The notes under the pieces were generated by a model. It was not told the origin of the DNA. It worked only from the letters and a program-made list of their open reading frames with translations, and ran no database searches. The position numbers and the translations under genes are program-made. DNA of 64,000 bases. Origin: Rahnella sp. AA. Lineage in GTDB: Bacteria; Pseudomonadota; Gammaproteobacteria; Enterobacterales; Enterobacteriaceae. This document shows, in pieces, positions 18,202 to 27,666 of the stretch. Each line of letters starts with the position of its first letter. The first letter of the stretch is position 1. Location of the stretch: the NCBI RefSeq assembly GCF_002834385.1, contig NZ_PITQ01000002.1, positions 620,001-684,000 of the forward strand, in the 5' to 3' direction.

Positions 18202-18753
18202 ATGAAGATATTAGTACTCGGGATAGGCAATTTGTTGCTTAGCGATGAAGCGGCAGGCGTGAGAATTATCGAAGCGCTGGGCCAGCATTATGCTTTTACA
18301 CCGGAAATAGACATCGTGGACGGAGGCACCGCCGGAATGGAACTGATTGAGACGATGGCCTGCCGCGATCACCTGATTGTCGCCGATGCGGTGCTGACCG
18401 GCAGCGCACCGGGCACCGTGACAAAATTATGCAATGAAGAAGTCCCGGCGCTTTTCACCCGAAAAATATCTCCGCATCAGCTGGGGCTGTCGGATGTGCT
18501 GATGGCCCTGCGACTGACGGACGAATTTCCCCGTCAGATTACGCTAATTGGCGTTGAACCCGGGTCGCTGGAACCCGCAATCGGCCTGAGCCCTCGCGTA
18601 CAGCAAGCTATTATCCCGGCGATGCAACAGATCCTTGCGGTGCTGCGCGAAAGCGGTATCGGGATCCGTGAAAAAACGGCTCAGGAGAAAGCAGACTATC
18701 CGACAACCTGCTTATCGTCGTCAGTGCCATTCACCACGGAAAGTCAGATATGA
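18202..18753 (+). CDS. hybD: hydrogenase-2 maturation endopeptidase HybD
   Basis: HybD removes the C-terminal peptide of HybC after nickel insertion. The 183-residue protein starts MKILVLGIGNLLLSDEAAGVR, with Glu16 and Asp62 (IVADAV) as expected nickel-sensing residues and a later SPHQLGLSDVL His. The ATG at 18202 is 18 bp after hybC; the longer open frame inside hybC is ignored. The C-terminal tail is about 20 residues longer than in E. coli (164 aa). Confidence 0.95.
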   Translation: MKILVLGIGNLLLSDEAAGVRIIEALGQHYAFTPEIDIVDGGTAGMELIETMACRDHLIVADAVLTGSAPGTVTKLCNEEVPALFTRKISPHQLGLSDVLMALRLTDEFPRQITLIGVEPGSLEPAIGLSPRVQQAIIPAMQQILAVLRESGIGIREKTAQEKADYPTTCLSSSVPFTTESQI

Positions 18754-19289
18754 GCGATATGTCATCGATTCTGCCGGCCGCATTACCCGACAACACCGGT
18801 TTGCCGGAACAAACCGGATTTGATACATCCCCTGCAACCTGGCTGGAAGCGGCATTCCGGCACGTCGCTGACCGGCAGATGAGCGGATTACCGTTTTATC
18901 GTGCTGCCATTCCTGTCAAAGCCTGCGGTTTTACCTTGTTTGAAAACCAGTGGATAGGTTGCCTGCTGACCCCCTGGACGCTGAGCCTGCTGATCCTGCC
19001 CGGACCGGATCAGGTGTGGTTATCCCGCGCTCCGGGCGATCGGCTGGCACTGCAACTGCCTTGCGGCAATGTCACTTTTTTACAGGGCGAAATCGGCAAT
19101 CAGCAGGGTGAGCGGCGCCAGTATCTTTCCTGCTCACTGATGTCACCGGTAGATAAAGCGTTAACACCGGAACAGGGCATTGCGCTGGCTGAGCAGAGTG
19201 TGCGCATGGCGCTGTCATTGCCGGTGGCAGATGCCGATGCTCCGCGCGATCCCAGCCGTCGTGCCCTGTTCCACCGCCGGGGAAAATAG
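18750..19289 (+). CDS. hybE: hydrogenase-2 assembly chaperone HybE
   Basis: HybE binds the Tat signal of HybO and prevents premature export. The 179-residue protein has the family core WLEAAFRHVADRQMSGLPFYR, FTLFENQWIGCLLTPW and LSCSLMSPV. It overlaps hybD by ATGA, so translation is coupled. The C-terminal ALFHRRGK fits the [NiFe]-hydrogenase assembly chaperone family (HybE/RubA-type). Confidence 0.93.
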   Translation: MSDMSSILPAALPDNTGLPEQTGFDTSPATWLEAAFRHVADRQMSGLPFYRAAIPVKACGFTLFENQWIGCLLTPWTLSLLILPGPDQVWLSRAPGDRLALQLPCGNVTFLQGEIGNQQGERRQYLSCSLMSPVDKALTPEQGIALAEQSVRMALSLPVADADAPRDPSRRALFHRRGK

Positions 19290-19290
19290 C

Positions 19291-19632
19291 ATGCATGAAA
19301 TTTCGATGTGCTACAGCGCGCTGGAACTGATTGAACAGCAGGCACGGCAACACGGTGCACGTAAAGTCACCGGCGTCTGGCTGGAAATTGGCGCGCTTTC
19401 CTGCATTGAGGAAAGCGCCTTACGTTTTTGCTTTGAATCGGTCTGCCAGCAAACGCTGGCACAGGGATGTGAGTTGCATATCTCTGTACGCGCGGCGATA
19501 GCCTGGTGCTGGGATTGCAGCACGGCTGTCGACGTGATACGCCACGGCGCAGGTTGCCCGCAATGCGGCAGTTATAATTTACGCATCGAGCAAGGCGACA
19601 GCCTGCAACTGAAACAATTAGCCACTGAGTGA
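19291..19632 (+). CDS. hybF: hydrogenase nickel insertion protein HybF (HypA family)
   Basis: HybF is the HypA paralogue that delivers nickel to hydrogenase-2. The 113-residue protein begins MHEISMC, with His2 the nickel ligand, and carries the zinc ribbon CWDC...CPQC (residues about 73-92). The start is 1 bp after the hybE stop region; a longer upstream open frame overlaps hybE and is not used. It works with HypB, encoded next. Confidence 0.95.
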   Translation: MHEISMCYSALELIEQQARQHGARKVTGVWLEIGALSCIEESALRFCFESVCQQTLAQGCELHISVRAAIAWCWDCSTAVDVIRHGAGCPQCGSYNLRIEQGDSLQLKQLATE

Positions 19633-19663
19633 ATGCGGTTCAATACCGACAGGAGTCGTCCTT

Positions 19664-20542
19664 ATGTGTACTACATGCGGCTGCGGAGCTGACGAGCACC
19701 AAATCGAAGGTGACAGCCACACACATGACCATCACCATCCCCACGACCACAGCCATCATCACGCCAGCGCACATCAGCACAGCGTGGTCATTCATCACCA
19801 CTACCATCACACCGGCGATGTGCATCACCATTATCATGCCGGTATACCGCAGCCTGACGAACAGGATCCTGCCGGACCCGTTGCGGGGCAACAACGTTTA
19901 CTGCAAATCGAAATGGATGTGCTGACTAAAAATAATGCCCTGGCGGCCCATAATCGTGAACACTTCACCGCACAACACATTCTGGCGCTGAATCTGGTCT
20001 CCAGCCCCGGTTCAGGCAAAACAACCTTACTGACCCAGACGCTGAACCGGATAAGCCTCAGCACCCCCTGCGCAGTGATTGAAGGTGACCAACAAACGAC
20101 AAACGACGCCGATCGGATCCGGGCAACCGGGGTGAACGCTATTCAGATAAATACCGGTAAAGGCTGCCATCTGGATGCACAAATGGTCCACGATGCCGCC
20201 CACCGGCTGGATCCGGCGGATAACAGCATCTTGTTTATCGAAAATGTCGGTAATCTTGTTTGTCCGGCAAGCTTTGATCTGGGTGAAAAACATAAAGTGG
20301 CCGTACTTTCCGTTACCGAAGGAGAAGATAAACCGCTTAAATACCCGCACATGTTCTCCGCCGCCTCTCTGATGATCATCAATAAAATCGACCTGCTGCC
20401 CTATCTCGATTTTGACCTGAACGCCTGTATCGCCTTTGCGCGGCGGGTTAATCCGGACATACAGGTGATCACGCTGTCGGCGCAAAGCGGCGAAGGGATG
20501 GATGAATGGCTTTCCTGGCTGGAGGCGCAGCAATGTGCATAG
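19664..20542 (+). CDS. hypB: hydrogenase nickel incorporation GTPase HypB, His-rich
   Basis: HypB is a GTPase that stores and delivers nickel. The 292-residue protein begins MCTTCGCG (high-affinity CxxCGC nickel site), then has a His-rich segment with more than 20 histidines between residues about 11 and 65. The G domain follows: Walker [11 protein letters not shown] (about 109-118), [15 protein letters not shown] and NKIDLL. The His-rich stretch is longer than in E. coli HypB, which suggests extra Ni storage. It sits between hybF and hybG, unlike E. coli, where hypB is in hypABCDE. Confidence 0.95.
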   Translation: MCTTCGCGADEHQIEGDSHTHDHHHPHDHSHHHASAHQHSVVIHHHYHHTGDVHHHYHAGIPQPDEQDPAGPVAGQQRLLQIEMDVLTKNNALAAHNREHFTAQHILALNLVSSPGSGKTTLLTQTLNRISLSTPCAVIEGDQQTTNDADRIRATGVNAIQINTGKGCHLDAQMVHDAAHRLDPADNSILFIENVGNLVCPASFDLGEKHKVAVLSVTEGEDKPLKYPHMFSAASLMIINKIDLLPYLDFDLNACIAFARRVNPDIQVITLSAQSGEGMDEWLSWLEAQQCA

Positions 20543-20796
20543 GCATTCCCGGAAAGGTGGTGTCAGTTGGCGAGGACATTCATCAGCCGGCAATAGTCGA
20601 CATCAGTGGTTTGCGGCGTGAAGTCAACATCGCGCTGGTCTGCGAAGGCGAAACCCTCGATTTAATCGGCCGCTGGGTTCTCGTGCACGTCGGTTTTGCC
20701 ATGAGCCTGCTTGATGAAGAAGAAGCACAGGATACGCTGGCCGCGCTGCAATCCATGCAACTGGTGGAACAGGAACTGGATGACATGCGGAGCTGA
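20533..20796 (+). CDS. hybG: hydrogenase maturation chaperone HybG (HypC family)
   Basis: HybG is the HypC-type chaperone for HybC that carries the Fe(CN)2CO group from HypD. The 87-residue protein starts MCIGIPGKV, with Cys2 essential, and shows [12 protein letters not shown] and [10 protein letters not shown]. Its ATG overlaps the hypB stop by 10 bp. It ends the operon. A GC hairpin (CCCCGT...ACGGGG, about 20818-20837) follows without a clear T run. Confidence 0.95.
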   Translation: MCIGIPGKVVSVGEDIHQPAIVDISGLRREVNIALVCEGETLDLIGRWVLVHVGFAMSLLDEEEAQDTLAALQSMQLVEQELDDMRS

Positions 20797-21004
20797 ATCA
20801 GTCCGGCTATAAATATGCCCCGTACATTGACGGGGCGTCTTGCCGCCTTTCAGAGTAACAAGCCATTATCGGGATAACATCTGCTGGCCGCGACAGCCGC
20901 AAAAACTCATTGCGCTCATGCAAAATCACTGGCACCGTCGCGTGAGTTGCGTACTACAATAGACTGATACAACAATGACCTGCCCCGCTCCGGAGACTCA
21001 CGCT

Positions 21005-21439
21005 TTGCCATCACTACTTCACATCCGTCCCTATGAAGAGGCAGACCGCCCGTTTTTACGCACAGTGTATCTGGCTTCCCGCAAACACACCTGGACATGG
21101 CTGGACGACGATTTTCAGCTGGAAGATTTTGATCGTGCGGTTATTGGCGAAAAAATTCTGGTCGCAGAACGTGACGGGCATTTGCTGGGGTTTGCCTCAA
21201 TTTTCACGCAGGAAAATTTTCTGCATAACCTGTTCATCGATCCCCGGTTTCAGCGAACCGGTGCAGGCTCTGCGCTGCTTCATGCTTGTGAAGCCACGTT
21301 TACCCGCCGCGGCTCACTGAAATGTTTAGTAAAGAGTAAAAACTCTGTCGCATTTTACCTGGCAAAAGGCTGGACCATCACCGCCACGGGTGACAGCCCT
21401 AAAGGCGAATACTATTTATTTCATTCACCAAATAAATAA
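21005..21439 (+). CDS. GNAT-family N-acetyltransferase
   Basis: The product has 144 residues from a TTG at 21005, chosen because GGAG lies 9 bases upstream; an ATG at 20975 in the same frame has no ribosome site. The GNAT fold is visible: IRPYEEADRPFLRTVYLASR, then HLLGFASIFTQENFLHNLFIDPRFQRTGAGSALLHACE, the acetyl-CoA binding block, and NSVAFYLAKGW. The substrate is unknown. It is monocistronic. Confidence 0.83.
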   Translation: MPSLLHIRPYEEADRPFLRTVYLASRKHTWTWLDDDFQLEDFDRAVIGEKILVAERDGHLLGFASIFTQENFLHNLFIDPRFQRTGAGSALLHACEATFTRRGSLKCLVKSKNSVAFYLAKGWTITATGDSPKGEYYLFHSPNK

Positions 21440-21579
21440 TTAAATGGAAAGTCATTAGCCTGCGTTCGTGTATTTTTCTGATTCTGACAAATATCAATTT
21501 ATCTTTGTTGGTAAGCGGTTAAATTCCACAGCAGTGCTATACATAACGTTGTCTTCCTTAAAATTTTTAGAGGGTTAGA

Positions 21580-22242
21580 ATGAATAAAACTAAACTAATA
21601 CAAACAGCACTGGTTGCCGGAACCCTGTTATTGGCTGGTTGTACAAGCCATGTCACGCAAAAAGAAAAATTCTCCGGCTTCCTCGGCGACTATTCAAATT
21701 TAACAGAAGTAAAAACGCCATCAGGTAACCCGGTGCTGCGCTGGATCGATCCTTCCTTTAAAAAAGCCAATTACTCTTACCTGAAGTACGAGCCAATTAC
21801 TTTCTACCCGGAACCGCAACCGACGGCGCAAATCAGCAAAGAGACGCTGCAGGGTGTACTCGATTACGCCAACAGCCGCATGAAACCTGCATTGGGCGAA
21901 CGCCTGCAACTGACCGATCACGCCGGCCCGCGCACCCTGATTTTCCGTGGCGCGATCACGGGCGTAAACACTTCTGCGGAAGGTTTGCAGTTCTATGAAG
22001 TGATCCCGGTTGCGCTGGTGATTGCCAGTGCTGAAACCGCCAGCGGCCACCGCACACGCGATACCGAAGTCTATTTCGAAGGTGAGCTGATTGACGCCAG
22101 CACCGGAAAACCGGTAATTAAAGTCGTGCGTAAAGGGTTTGGTAAACAGATTTCCAATGACACCCAGAAAGTCACCGCAAACGATCTGAAAGTCGTGATT
22201 GACGGTCTGGCAAACGACACAAAACTGTTCCAGTCGAACTAA
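21580..22242 (+). CDS. DUF3313-family outer-membrane lipoprotein
   Basis: The 220-residue protein has a lipoprotein signal with lipobox LLAGC (Cys21). The rest matches the DUF3313 layout: KFSGFLGDYSNL near the mature N terminus, then the YLKYEPITFYPEPQPTAQIS block and EVYFEGELIDASTGKPV near residue 160. The function of the family is unknown. The start has GAGGG upstream, and a hairpin terminator follows. Confidence 0.85.
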   Translation: MNKTKLIQTALVAGTLLLAGCTSHVTQKEKFSGFLGDYSNLTEVKTPSGNPVLRWIDPSFKKANYSYLKYEPITFYPEPQPTAQISKETLQGVLDYANSRMKPALGERLQLTDHAGPRTLIFRGAITGVNTSAEGLQFYEVIPVALVIASAETASGHRTRDTEVYFEGELIDASTGKPVIKVVRKGFGKQISNDTQKVTANDLKVVIDGLANDTKLFQSN

Positions 22243-22269
22243 GTCAGAGACGTTGGTCAGCGTTTTGAG

Positions 22270-22297
22270 AGGCAGCCAGAAGGGCTGCCTTTACTCT
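22270..22297 (+). terminator. terminator of the DUF3313 gene
   Basis: AGGCAGCC pairs with GGCTGCCT, followed by TTACTCTTTG. The LysR gene on the other strand ends 6 bp further on. Confidence 0.6.
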
Positions 22298-22302
22298 TTG
22301 AA

Positions 22303-23196
22303 TCACACCGCACTCCTCATAAATTCCCGCAGCCAGATATGCGCCGGATCGCGATGCGAACGCTCATGCCAGTACATATGCATTTCAAAACCGGGAATTT
22401 CCACAGGCGGTTCGGTCAGTTGCAATGCGACATTGCCCCTTACCAGACGCTCGGGAAGCATGGCGACTAAATCGGTGGCCAGCAGCACCTGAACCACAAA
22501 CAGGAAATGCGGCACGGAGAGCACCACCCGCCTTGATAATCCGGTATCTGCCAGCGTGCTGTCGGTGATGCCCTGAAATCCCCCGCCGTCGGGCGAAACG
22601 ATCACATGCTCAAGTGAGCAAAACACCGGCACCGTGACCGGCTCTCTGAGTTGCGGATGCCCTTTCCTGCCGACCAGTACATAACGTTCTGAAAACAATA
22701 ATGCACTGTGTAAATTCTTCAGCACCGCTTCGCCCGTATGAAACGCCAGATCCAGCTCTCCGCGCTCCATTTTCCGCATAATCCGCACCGGCGATGTTTC
22801 AAATATCGCCAGCTTTGTTCCGGGCGCACTGGTGCGCAATGCCTGAAGGACGGGCAATACAATGGTGGATTCGCCGTAATCCGCCGCGCCCAGATTCCAG
22901 GTATTCGCCGCCTTCGACGGGTCAAAAACGTCACCGGCAGAAACCGCAGACGCCAGAGCGGCCAGCGCCTGTTGCAGAGGTTCACGTAATTCATCGGCAC
23001 GCGCAGTGGGGCGCATCCCGCGCGGGCCCGGCAACAGCAGAGGATCGTCAAAAAAATCACGCAACTTCGCCAGCTGAACACTGATTGAAGGCTGCGAAAG
23101 GTTCAGGCGTTGCGCCGCCCGCGTCACATTGTGCTCCGCCAGCAGCACGTCCAGCGTGAGCAATAAATTGAGATCCAGACGACCGAAATTATTCAT
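22303..23196 (-). CDS. LysR-family transcriptional regulator
   Basis: The 297-residue protein has the N-terminal LysR winged helix (LDLNLLLTLDVLLAEHNVTRAAQRLNLSQPSISVQLAKLRD, residues 6-46) and a C-terminal effector domain. It is divergent from the flavodoxin-fold quinone reductase gene, with 85 bp between starts, so it most likely controls that gene. The inducer may be a quinone or aromatic, by analogy with similar pairs. Confidence 0.9.
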   Translation of the reverse strand: MNNFGRLDLNLLLTLDVLLAEHNVTRAAQRLNLSQPSISVQLAKLRDFFDDPLLLPGPRGMRPTARADELREPLQQALAALASAVSAGDVFDPSKAANTWNLGAADYGESTIVLPVLQALRTSAPGTKLAIFETSPVRIMRKMERGELDLAFHTGEAVLKNLHSALLFSERYVLVGRKGHPQLREPVTVPVFCSLEHVIVSPDGGGFQGITDSTLADTGLSRRVVLSVPHFLFVVQVLLATDLVAMLPERLVRGNVALQLTEPPVEIPGFEMHMYWHERSHRDPAHIWLREFMRSAV

Positions 23197-23281
23197 GGCT
23201 ATACCTGGTATATTTTAAATTCATTTTAACTATACCTGACGACGACCTACTCTGCTTTCATCACTTAACGGAGAGTTCGTC

Positions 23282-24058
23282 ATGAATATTTTAATCGTCT
23301 ACGCCCATCCGGAACCCAAATCCCTGAACGGTTCGCTGAAAGATTTTGCGGTTAAACATCTGCAGGCCGCCGGTCACAGCGTACAGGTTTCCGATCTGTA
23401 CGCCATGCAGTGGAAAGCGCCGCTGGATGCCGGTGATAACACGTCGCCTTCACCGGATATTCCTTTTCATCCCTCTCAGGACTCACAGCGGGCGTTTAAA
23501 AACGGGACACAAAGCCCGGATATCAACGCCGAGCAGGAAAAACTCCGATGGGCAGATACCGTCATTTTCCAGTTCCCGCTGTGGTGGTTCTCCATGCCCG
23601 CTATCATGAAAGGCTGGGTGGAACGGGTTTACGCCTATGGATTTGCCTACGGTGTGGGCGAACATTCGGATTCGCACTGGGGCGACCGTTACGGCGAAGG
23701 GAATATGTCGGGTAAACGCGCCTTGCTGATGGTGACGACCGGTGGCTGGGAACCTCATTATGGCCCGCGCGGAATTAACGGTTCGATCGATGATTTACTG
23801 TTCCCTATCCATCACGGGATCCTGCATTACCCCGGTTTCTCCGTACTTCCGCCGCTGGTGTTCTACCGCACCGGCCGTACGGATGAAGCACGCTTTAATC
23901 AGCTCTGCGATGAGCTGGCGACGCGGCTGGATACACTGGAAACCACAACGCCGATCGCATTCCGCCAGCAAAACGGCGGCGATTATGAAATCCCTTCACT
24001 GACGCTTAAAGCCGAAATTACGCCAGAGAAAACCGGGTTTGCAGCACACCTGAAATAA
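23282..24058 (+). CDS. NAD(P)H quinone oxidoreductase, flavodoxin-like fold
   Basis: The 258-residue protein begins MNILIVYAHPEPKSLNGSL, the FMN/FAD phosphate loop of the NQO1/MdaB/KefF group. It has WADTVIFQFPLWWFSMPAIMKGWVERV, the family signature, and LLMVTTGG. It should carry out two-electron reduction of quinones or nitroaromatics. GGAG lies upstream of the ATG. Control by the divergent LysR protein is likely. Confidence 0.9.
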   Translation: MNILIVYAHPEPKSLNGSLKDFAVKHLQAAGHSVQVSDLYAMQWKAPLDAGDNTSPSPDIPFHPSQDSQRAFKNGTQSPDINAEQEKLRWADTVIFQFPLWWFSMPAIMKGWVERVYAYGFAYGVGEHSDSHWGDRYGEGNMSGKRALLMVTTGGWEPHYGPRGINGSIDDLLFPIHHGILHYPGFSVLPPLVFYRTGRTDEARFNQLCDELATRLDTLETTTPIAFRQQNGGDYEIPSLTLKAEITPEKTGFAAHLK

Positions 24059-24081
24059 CGCCCTGAGGGGATTTCAGGCAT

Positions 24082-24125
24082 AAAAAAACGCCATCAGATC
24101 ATACGATCCTGCTGGCGTTTTTTTA
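24082..24125 (+). terminator. bidirectional terminator
   Basis: AAAAAAACGCCA...TGGCGTTTTTTT with an inner GATC..GATC pair. It serves the quinone reductase gene and, on the other strand, the converging cyclase gene. Confidence 0.85.
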
Positions 24126-24165
24126 TGGCTTTTAAGAAGAAGGTTTCTCTGAAAATGATCCCCAC

Positions 24166-25509
24166 CTAATCGTTATTTAGTGATTTGTTTTTGGCTAAAT
24201 ACATGGCTTTGTCAGCATATTCGAGAAGCTGGCGTTCGTCGTTACCATGCTCCGGGTAGAGTGCGACCCCGATACTGGGTGCAATGGTCAAACGATGTCC
24301 CTCCAGGGTAAAAGGAGCATTGAAAGCGTTGCGGATCTTTTCTGCCACCCAGGCAGCATGCCCGGGTAATGAAGACCCTTGCAGCAAAATTACAAACTCA
24401 TCACCACCGACACGGGCGACGGTATCCGATTCGCGCACACACAACTTCAGGCGCGAGGCGGTCTCTTGCAGCAGTAAATCGCCAATACCATGGCCCAGCG
24501 TATCGTTAACCTGTTTGAATTTGTCGAGATCAATATACAACAGGGACAATTGCTCTTCCCCCGCACGTGCAGTGGAGAGCGCGGCCTTCAGGCGATCGTG
24601 CAAAAAACCACGGTTCGGGAGATCGGTCAGTTGGTCATATTTCGCCATATACTGCAGCCGGGCCTGCATTTGCTGACGCTCAATAACAGTCGCAATTTGA
24701 GTCGACACAAACTGCAATAACTCCTGATCCTGCTCGTTGTAGCTCACGCCCCCCGGATAGCTTTTGACCATAAGCACGCCAATCGTGCCTTTATGCGACT
24801 TAAGCGGAACACCCAGCCAGCAAAATGGATTCATGCCAAAAGAAATTCGTAACTCTTCCAGACGGGCAGACATCGTCTCCGGCGTGATCAGCAGCGGCAG
24901 CCCGGTATGAATAATCTCTGCGTAGAACGTCCCGGGGATCAGTGTAAAAGGGTCCGGCGTCTGCAGAAACTCATCCACGTGATAAGGGAAGCTCAGCTGA
25001 CCGGTTTCACTGTCGTAGAGCGTAACCGAAAAATTATCGACAGGAAGCAGCGTGCCGACGATTTCATGAATACGCTGGAATAGTTTGAGTAAATCCTCTG
25101 CGGTATGAGCGGCTTCGGAAATGGAATAAAGCGCAGACTGCAACGATTCGGATCGTTTGCGTTCAGTGATATCGCGGGCAACGCCAATGCGCAATTGATC
25201 GGCCGGTGACCAGCGTGCTGACCACATGATGTTGACGACTTGCCCATTCTTGTGAACGTAACGATTCTCGAAATGAAGCTGAGGATGGCCAGACATGACG
25301 GCAACCACCGAATTTCGGGTGACTTCCCGATCCTCAGGCAGCATCAGATCAAACATGTTTTTGCCAACCATTTCCTTCGGCGTATAGCCGAAAATACGTT
25401 CGCATGATGCGCTCGCAAATACGATATTGGCATGGGCATCGACCGCAAAAACAGCATCCATCATGAGATCAATAAAACTGGTCAACGGCGCGTGAGGATT
25501 CGATTCCAT
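24166..25509 (-). CDS. PAS-GAF-GGDEF diguanylate cyclase
   Basis: The 447-residue protein lacks membrane helices. A PAS domain covers about residues 10-130 (ISFA-type core IVFASASCERIFGYTPKEMVG), a GAF domain about 140-275, and a GGDEF domain about 285-440. The active site is intact (VGGDEF), and an inhibitory RxxD site (RESD) lies five residues before it, so product inhibition is expected. It should make cyclic di-GMP in response to a cytoplasmic signal. The 356-bp interval 25510-25865 upstream shows only the guaA terminator. Confidence 0.92.
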   Translation of the reverse strand: MESNPHAPLTSFIDLMMDAVFAVDAHANIVFASASCERIFGYTPKEMVGKNMFDLMLPEDREVTRNSVVAVMSGHPQLHFENRYVHKNGQVVNIMWSARWSPADQLRIGVARDITERKRSESLQSALYSISEAAHTAEDLLKLFQRIHEIVGTLLPVDNFSVTLYDSETGQLSFPYHVDEFLQTPDPFTLIPGTFYAEIIHTGLPLLITPETMSARLEELRISFGMNPFCWLGVPLKSHKGTIGVLMVKSYPGGVSYNEQDQELLQFVSTQIATVIERQQMQARLQYMAKYDQLTDLPNRGFLHDRLKAALSTARAGEEQLSLLYIDLDKFKQVNDTLGHGIGDLLLQETASRLKLCVRESDTVARVGGDEFVILLQGSSLPGHAAWVAEKIRNAFNAPFTLEGHRLTIAPSIGVALYPEHGNDERQLLEYADKAMYLAKNKSLNND

Positions 25510-25794
25510 AGAGAAATTTTCAGGCCTGAGTATAAGAGTGATTACGACTACATTTACGATAGATACCCGTCGCCCATGATCACTGCATCACTTTGCACCA
25601 ATGTCTGTGTTAGCCCGGCTTACGGGCAGATGAAGCAGTATAAATCATCCCCAATAAAGGCATATCAGGCCAGCTCAGGGAGGATCAATTATTTATACAT
25701 TAATATTTTGGCAGGAGCTATTTTTCTGTCCCGCTCGCACGGCTGGCCAGCGCCCTCTCGCTATTCAGTGCCAGAAAATGCCAGACACAAAAAC

Positions 25795-25828
25795 AAAAAA
25801 GCCCGCAGTGATGCGGGCTTTTTTGTTT
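25795..25828 (-). terminator. Rho-independent terminator of guaA
   Basis: AAAAAAGCCCGCA-gtga-TGCGGGCTTTTTT is a strong symmetric hairpin with T runs on both strands, 38 bp after the guaA stop. The rest of 25510-25865 holds no visible gene. Confidence 0.9.
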
Positions 25829-25865
25829 TACTGCTTTTACGTGCAGGCTAATGCCAGACGCGAAA

Positions 25866-27443
25866 TCATTCCCACTCGATCGTCGCCGGTGGTTTACCGG
25901 AGATGTCGTAAACAACGCGGGAAATGCCATTAACTTCGTTGATGATGCGGTTGGAGCAGCGGCCGAGGAAATCGTACGGCAGGTGCGCCCAGTGCGCGGT
26001 CATGAAGTCGATGGTTTCTACTGCTCGCAGTGAGACCACCCAGTCGTATTTACGGCCATCGCCCATCACGCCAACAGAGCGGACTGGCAGGAAGACGGTG
26101 AACGCCTGGCTGACTTTGTTGTACAGGTCGGCTTTGTGCAGTTCTTCGATGAAGATTGCATCAGCGCGACGCAGCAGGTCACAGTACTCTTTCTTCACTT
26201 CGCCCAGTACGCGAACACCTAAACCCGGGCCCGGGAACGGGTGACGGTAAAGCATGTCGTACGGCAGGCCCAGTTCCAGACCAATTTTGCGCACTTCGTC
26301 TTTGAACAGCTCTTTCAGCGGCTCAACCAGGCCCAGTTTCATCTCTTTCGGCAAACCGCCCACGTTGTGGTGCGATTTGATGACGTGGGCTTTACCGGTG
26401 GCAGAAGCAGCGGATTCAATCACGTCAGGGTAGATGGTACCCTGCGCCAGCCATTTCACTTCATCCTGCTTACAGGCTTCTTCGTCGAAGACTTCCACGA
26501 ACACACGGCCGATAATTTTACGTTTCGCTTCCGGCTCATCCACACCTGCCAGCGCAGACAGGAAACGGTCTTCCGCGGCAACGTGAACGATGTTCAGACC
26601 GAAACGATCGCCGAACATTTCCAGAACCTGATCTGCTTCGTTAAGACGCAGCAGGCCGTTGTCCACGAACACGCAGGTCAGACGGTCGCCGATGGCGCGG
26701 TGCAGCAGCATCGCAGTCACGGAGGAATCAACGCCGCCGGACAGGCCGAGGATCACGTGATCGTCGCCAATCTGAACGCGCAGGCGCTCAACGGCGTCTT
26801 CGATGATTTTCGCTGGCGTCCACAGAGCTTCACACTCACAGATGTCCATGATGAAACGTTCGAGCAGCCGCAGGCCCTGACGGGTGTGCGTCACTTCCGG
26901 GTGGAACTGCACACCGTAGAAGCGTTTTTCTTCGTTCGCCATAATGGCAAACGGGCAAGTCTCGGTGCTGGCAACGGTCACGAAATCAGACGGTATGGCA
27001 GTCACTTTATCGCCGTGGCTCATCCAGACGTCGAGCAGCGGTTTATTGTTTTCGCTCAGGGCATCCTGAATATCGCGGATCAGCGCGCTTTCAGTCTGAA
27101 CTTCAACCTGCGCATAACCAAATTCGCGCTCGTTTGAGCCTTCAACATGGCCGCCTAACTGCATTGCCATGGTTTGCATGCCATAGCAGACGCCCAGAAC
27201 CGGTACACCGGCTTCGAAGACGTAATCAGGGGCGCGCGGGCTGTCGTGCTCGGTGGTACTTTCCGGGCCGCCGGACAGGATGATTCCGTTCGGGTTGAAT
27301 TCACGGATTTGGGCTTCGGTTACGTCCCAGGCCCAGAGTTCGCAATAGACACCGAGTTCACGCACGCGGCGCGCAACAAGTTGGGTGTACTGGGAGCCGA
27401 AATCGAGGATCAGGATACGGTGCTTGTGAATATTTTCGCTCAT
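25866..27443 (-). CDS. guaA: GMP synthase (glutamine-hydrolysing) GuaA
   Basis: GuaA converts XMP to GMP with glutamine and ATP. The 525-residue protein starts [21 protein letters not shown]. The class I amidotransferase domain has the Cys in GVCYGMQ (Cys86) and His/Glu in QFHPEVTHT. The ATP-pyrophosphatase P-loop is LSGGVDSSV, and the C-terminal dimerisation domain ends PATIEWE. The start at 27443 matches the family; an in-frame ATG eight codons upstream is not used. It lies 223 bp downstream of guaB, separated by a palindromic repeat. Confidence 0.97.
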   Translation of the reverse strand: MSENIHKHRILILDFGSQYTQLVARRVRELGVYCELWAWDVTEAQIREFNPNGIILSGGPESTTEHDSPRAPDYVFEAGVPVLGVCYGMQTMAMQLGGHVEGSNEREFGYAQVEVQTESALIRDIQDALSENNKPLLDVWMSHGDKVTAIPSDFVTVASTETCPFAIMANEEKRFYGVQFHPEVTHTRQGLRLLERFIMDICECEALWTPAKIIEDAVERLRVQIGDDHVILGLSGGVDSSVTAMLLHRAIGDRLTCVFVDNGLLRLNEADQVLEMFGDRFGLNIVHVAAEDRFLSALAGVDEPEAKRKIIGRVFVEVFDEEACKQDEVKWLAQGTIYPDVIESAASATGKAHVIKSHHNVGGLPKEMKLGLVEPLKELFKDEVRKIGLELGLPYDMLYRHPFPGPGLGVRVLGEVKKEYCDLLRRADAIFIEELHKADLYNKVSQAFTVFLPVRSVGVMGDGRKYDWVVSLRAVETIDFMTAHWAHLPYDFLGRCSNRIINEVNGISRVVYDISGKPPATIEWE

Positions 27444-27534
27444 GAGGGGGCGTTTTCCAGAAAGCAATAAAAGCGTTAAAACGGAATATTAATCAGCCCG
27501 GAAATATCGGGCTGGATATAAATTTGTAATGACT

Positions 27535-27660
27535 CGATCCAGGCGCTCGCGAGCAAAGGTGAGGCAAGGCGGAAACTGGCGAAAAAGCGCAGTTTACATG
27601 ACGTAAATGAGCATTTTGAGCCAGTTTCCAACGCAGGATCGCCGATGCGCAGCAGCGGCT
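27535..27660. repeat. long palindromic repeat element between guaB and guaA
   Basis: GGAAACTGGC at 27571-27580 pairs with GCCAGTTTCC at 27620-27629, with TTTAC..GTAAA at the tip. Flanks such as GAGGCAAGGCGG and CCAACGCA resemble ERIC-type ends, but the core differs from the classic ERIC. It lies in the transcribed spacer of guaBA and could fold into a stable RNA hairpin. Confidence 0.6.
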
Positions 27661-27666
27661 GTGGGA

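Noticed and set aside
19640-19894. Met/Val-rich 84-codon minus-strand frame
   Set aside because: It is the complement of the His-rich tract of hypB (His codons read as Met/Val).
25510-25794. Gene upstream of the GGDEF protein
   Set aside because: Open frames here are short, lack ribosome sites and show no recognisable domain.
26241-27137. 298-codon plus-strand open frame over guaA
   Set aside because: It is antisense to a fully conserved guaA, His/Phe/Val-rich with no known domain, and a shadow of strong codon bias.
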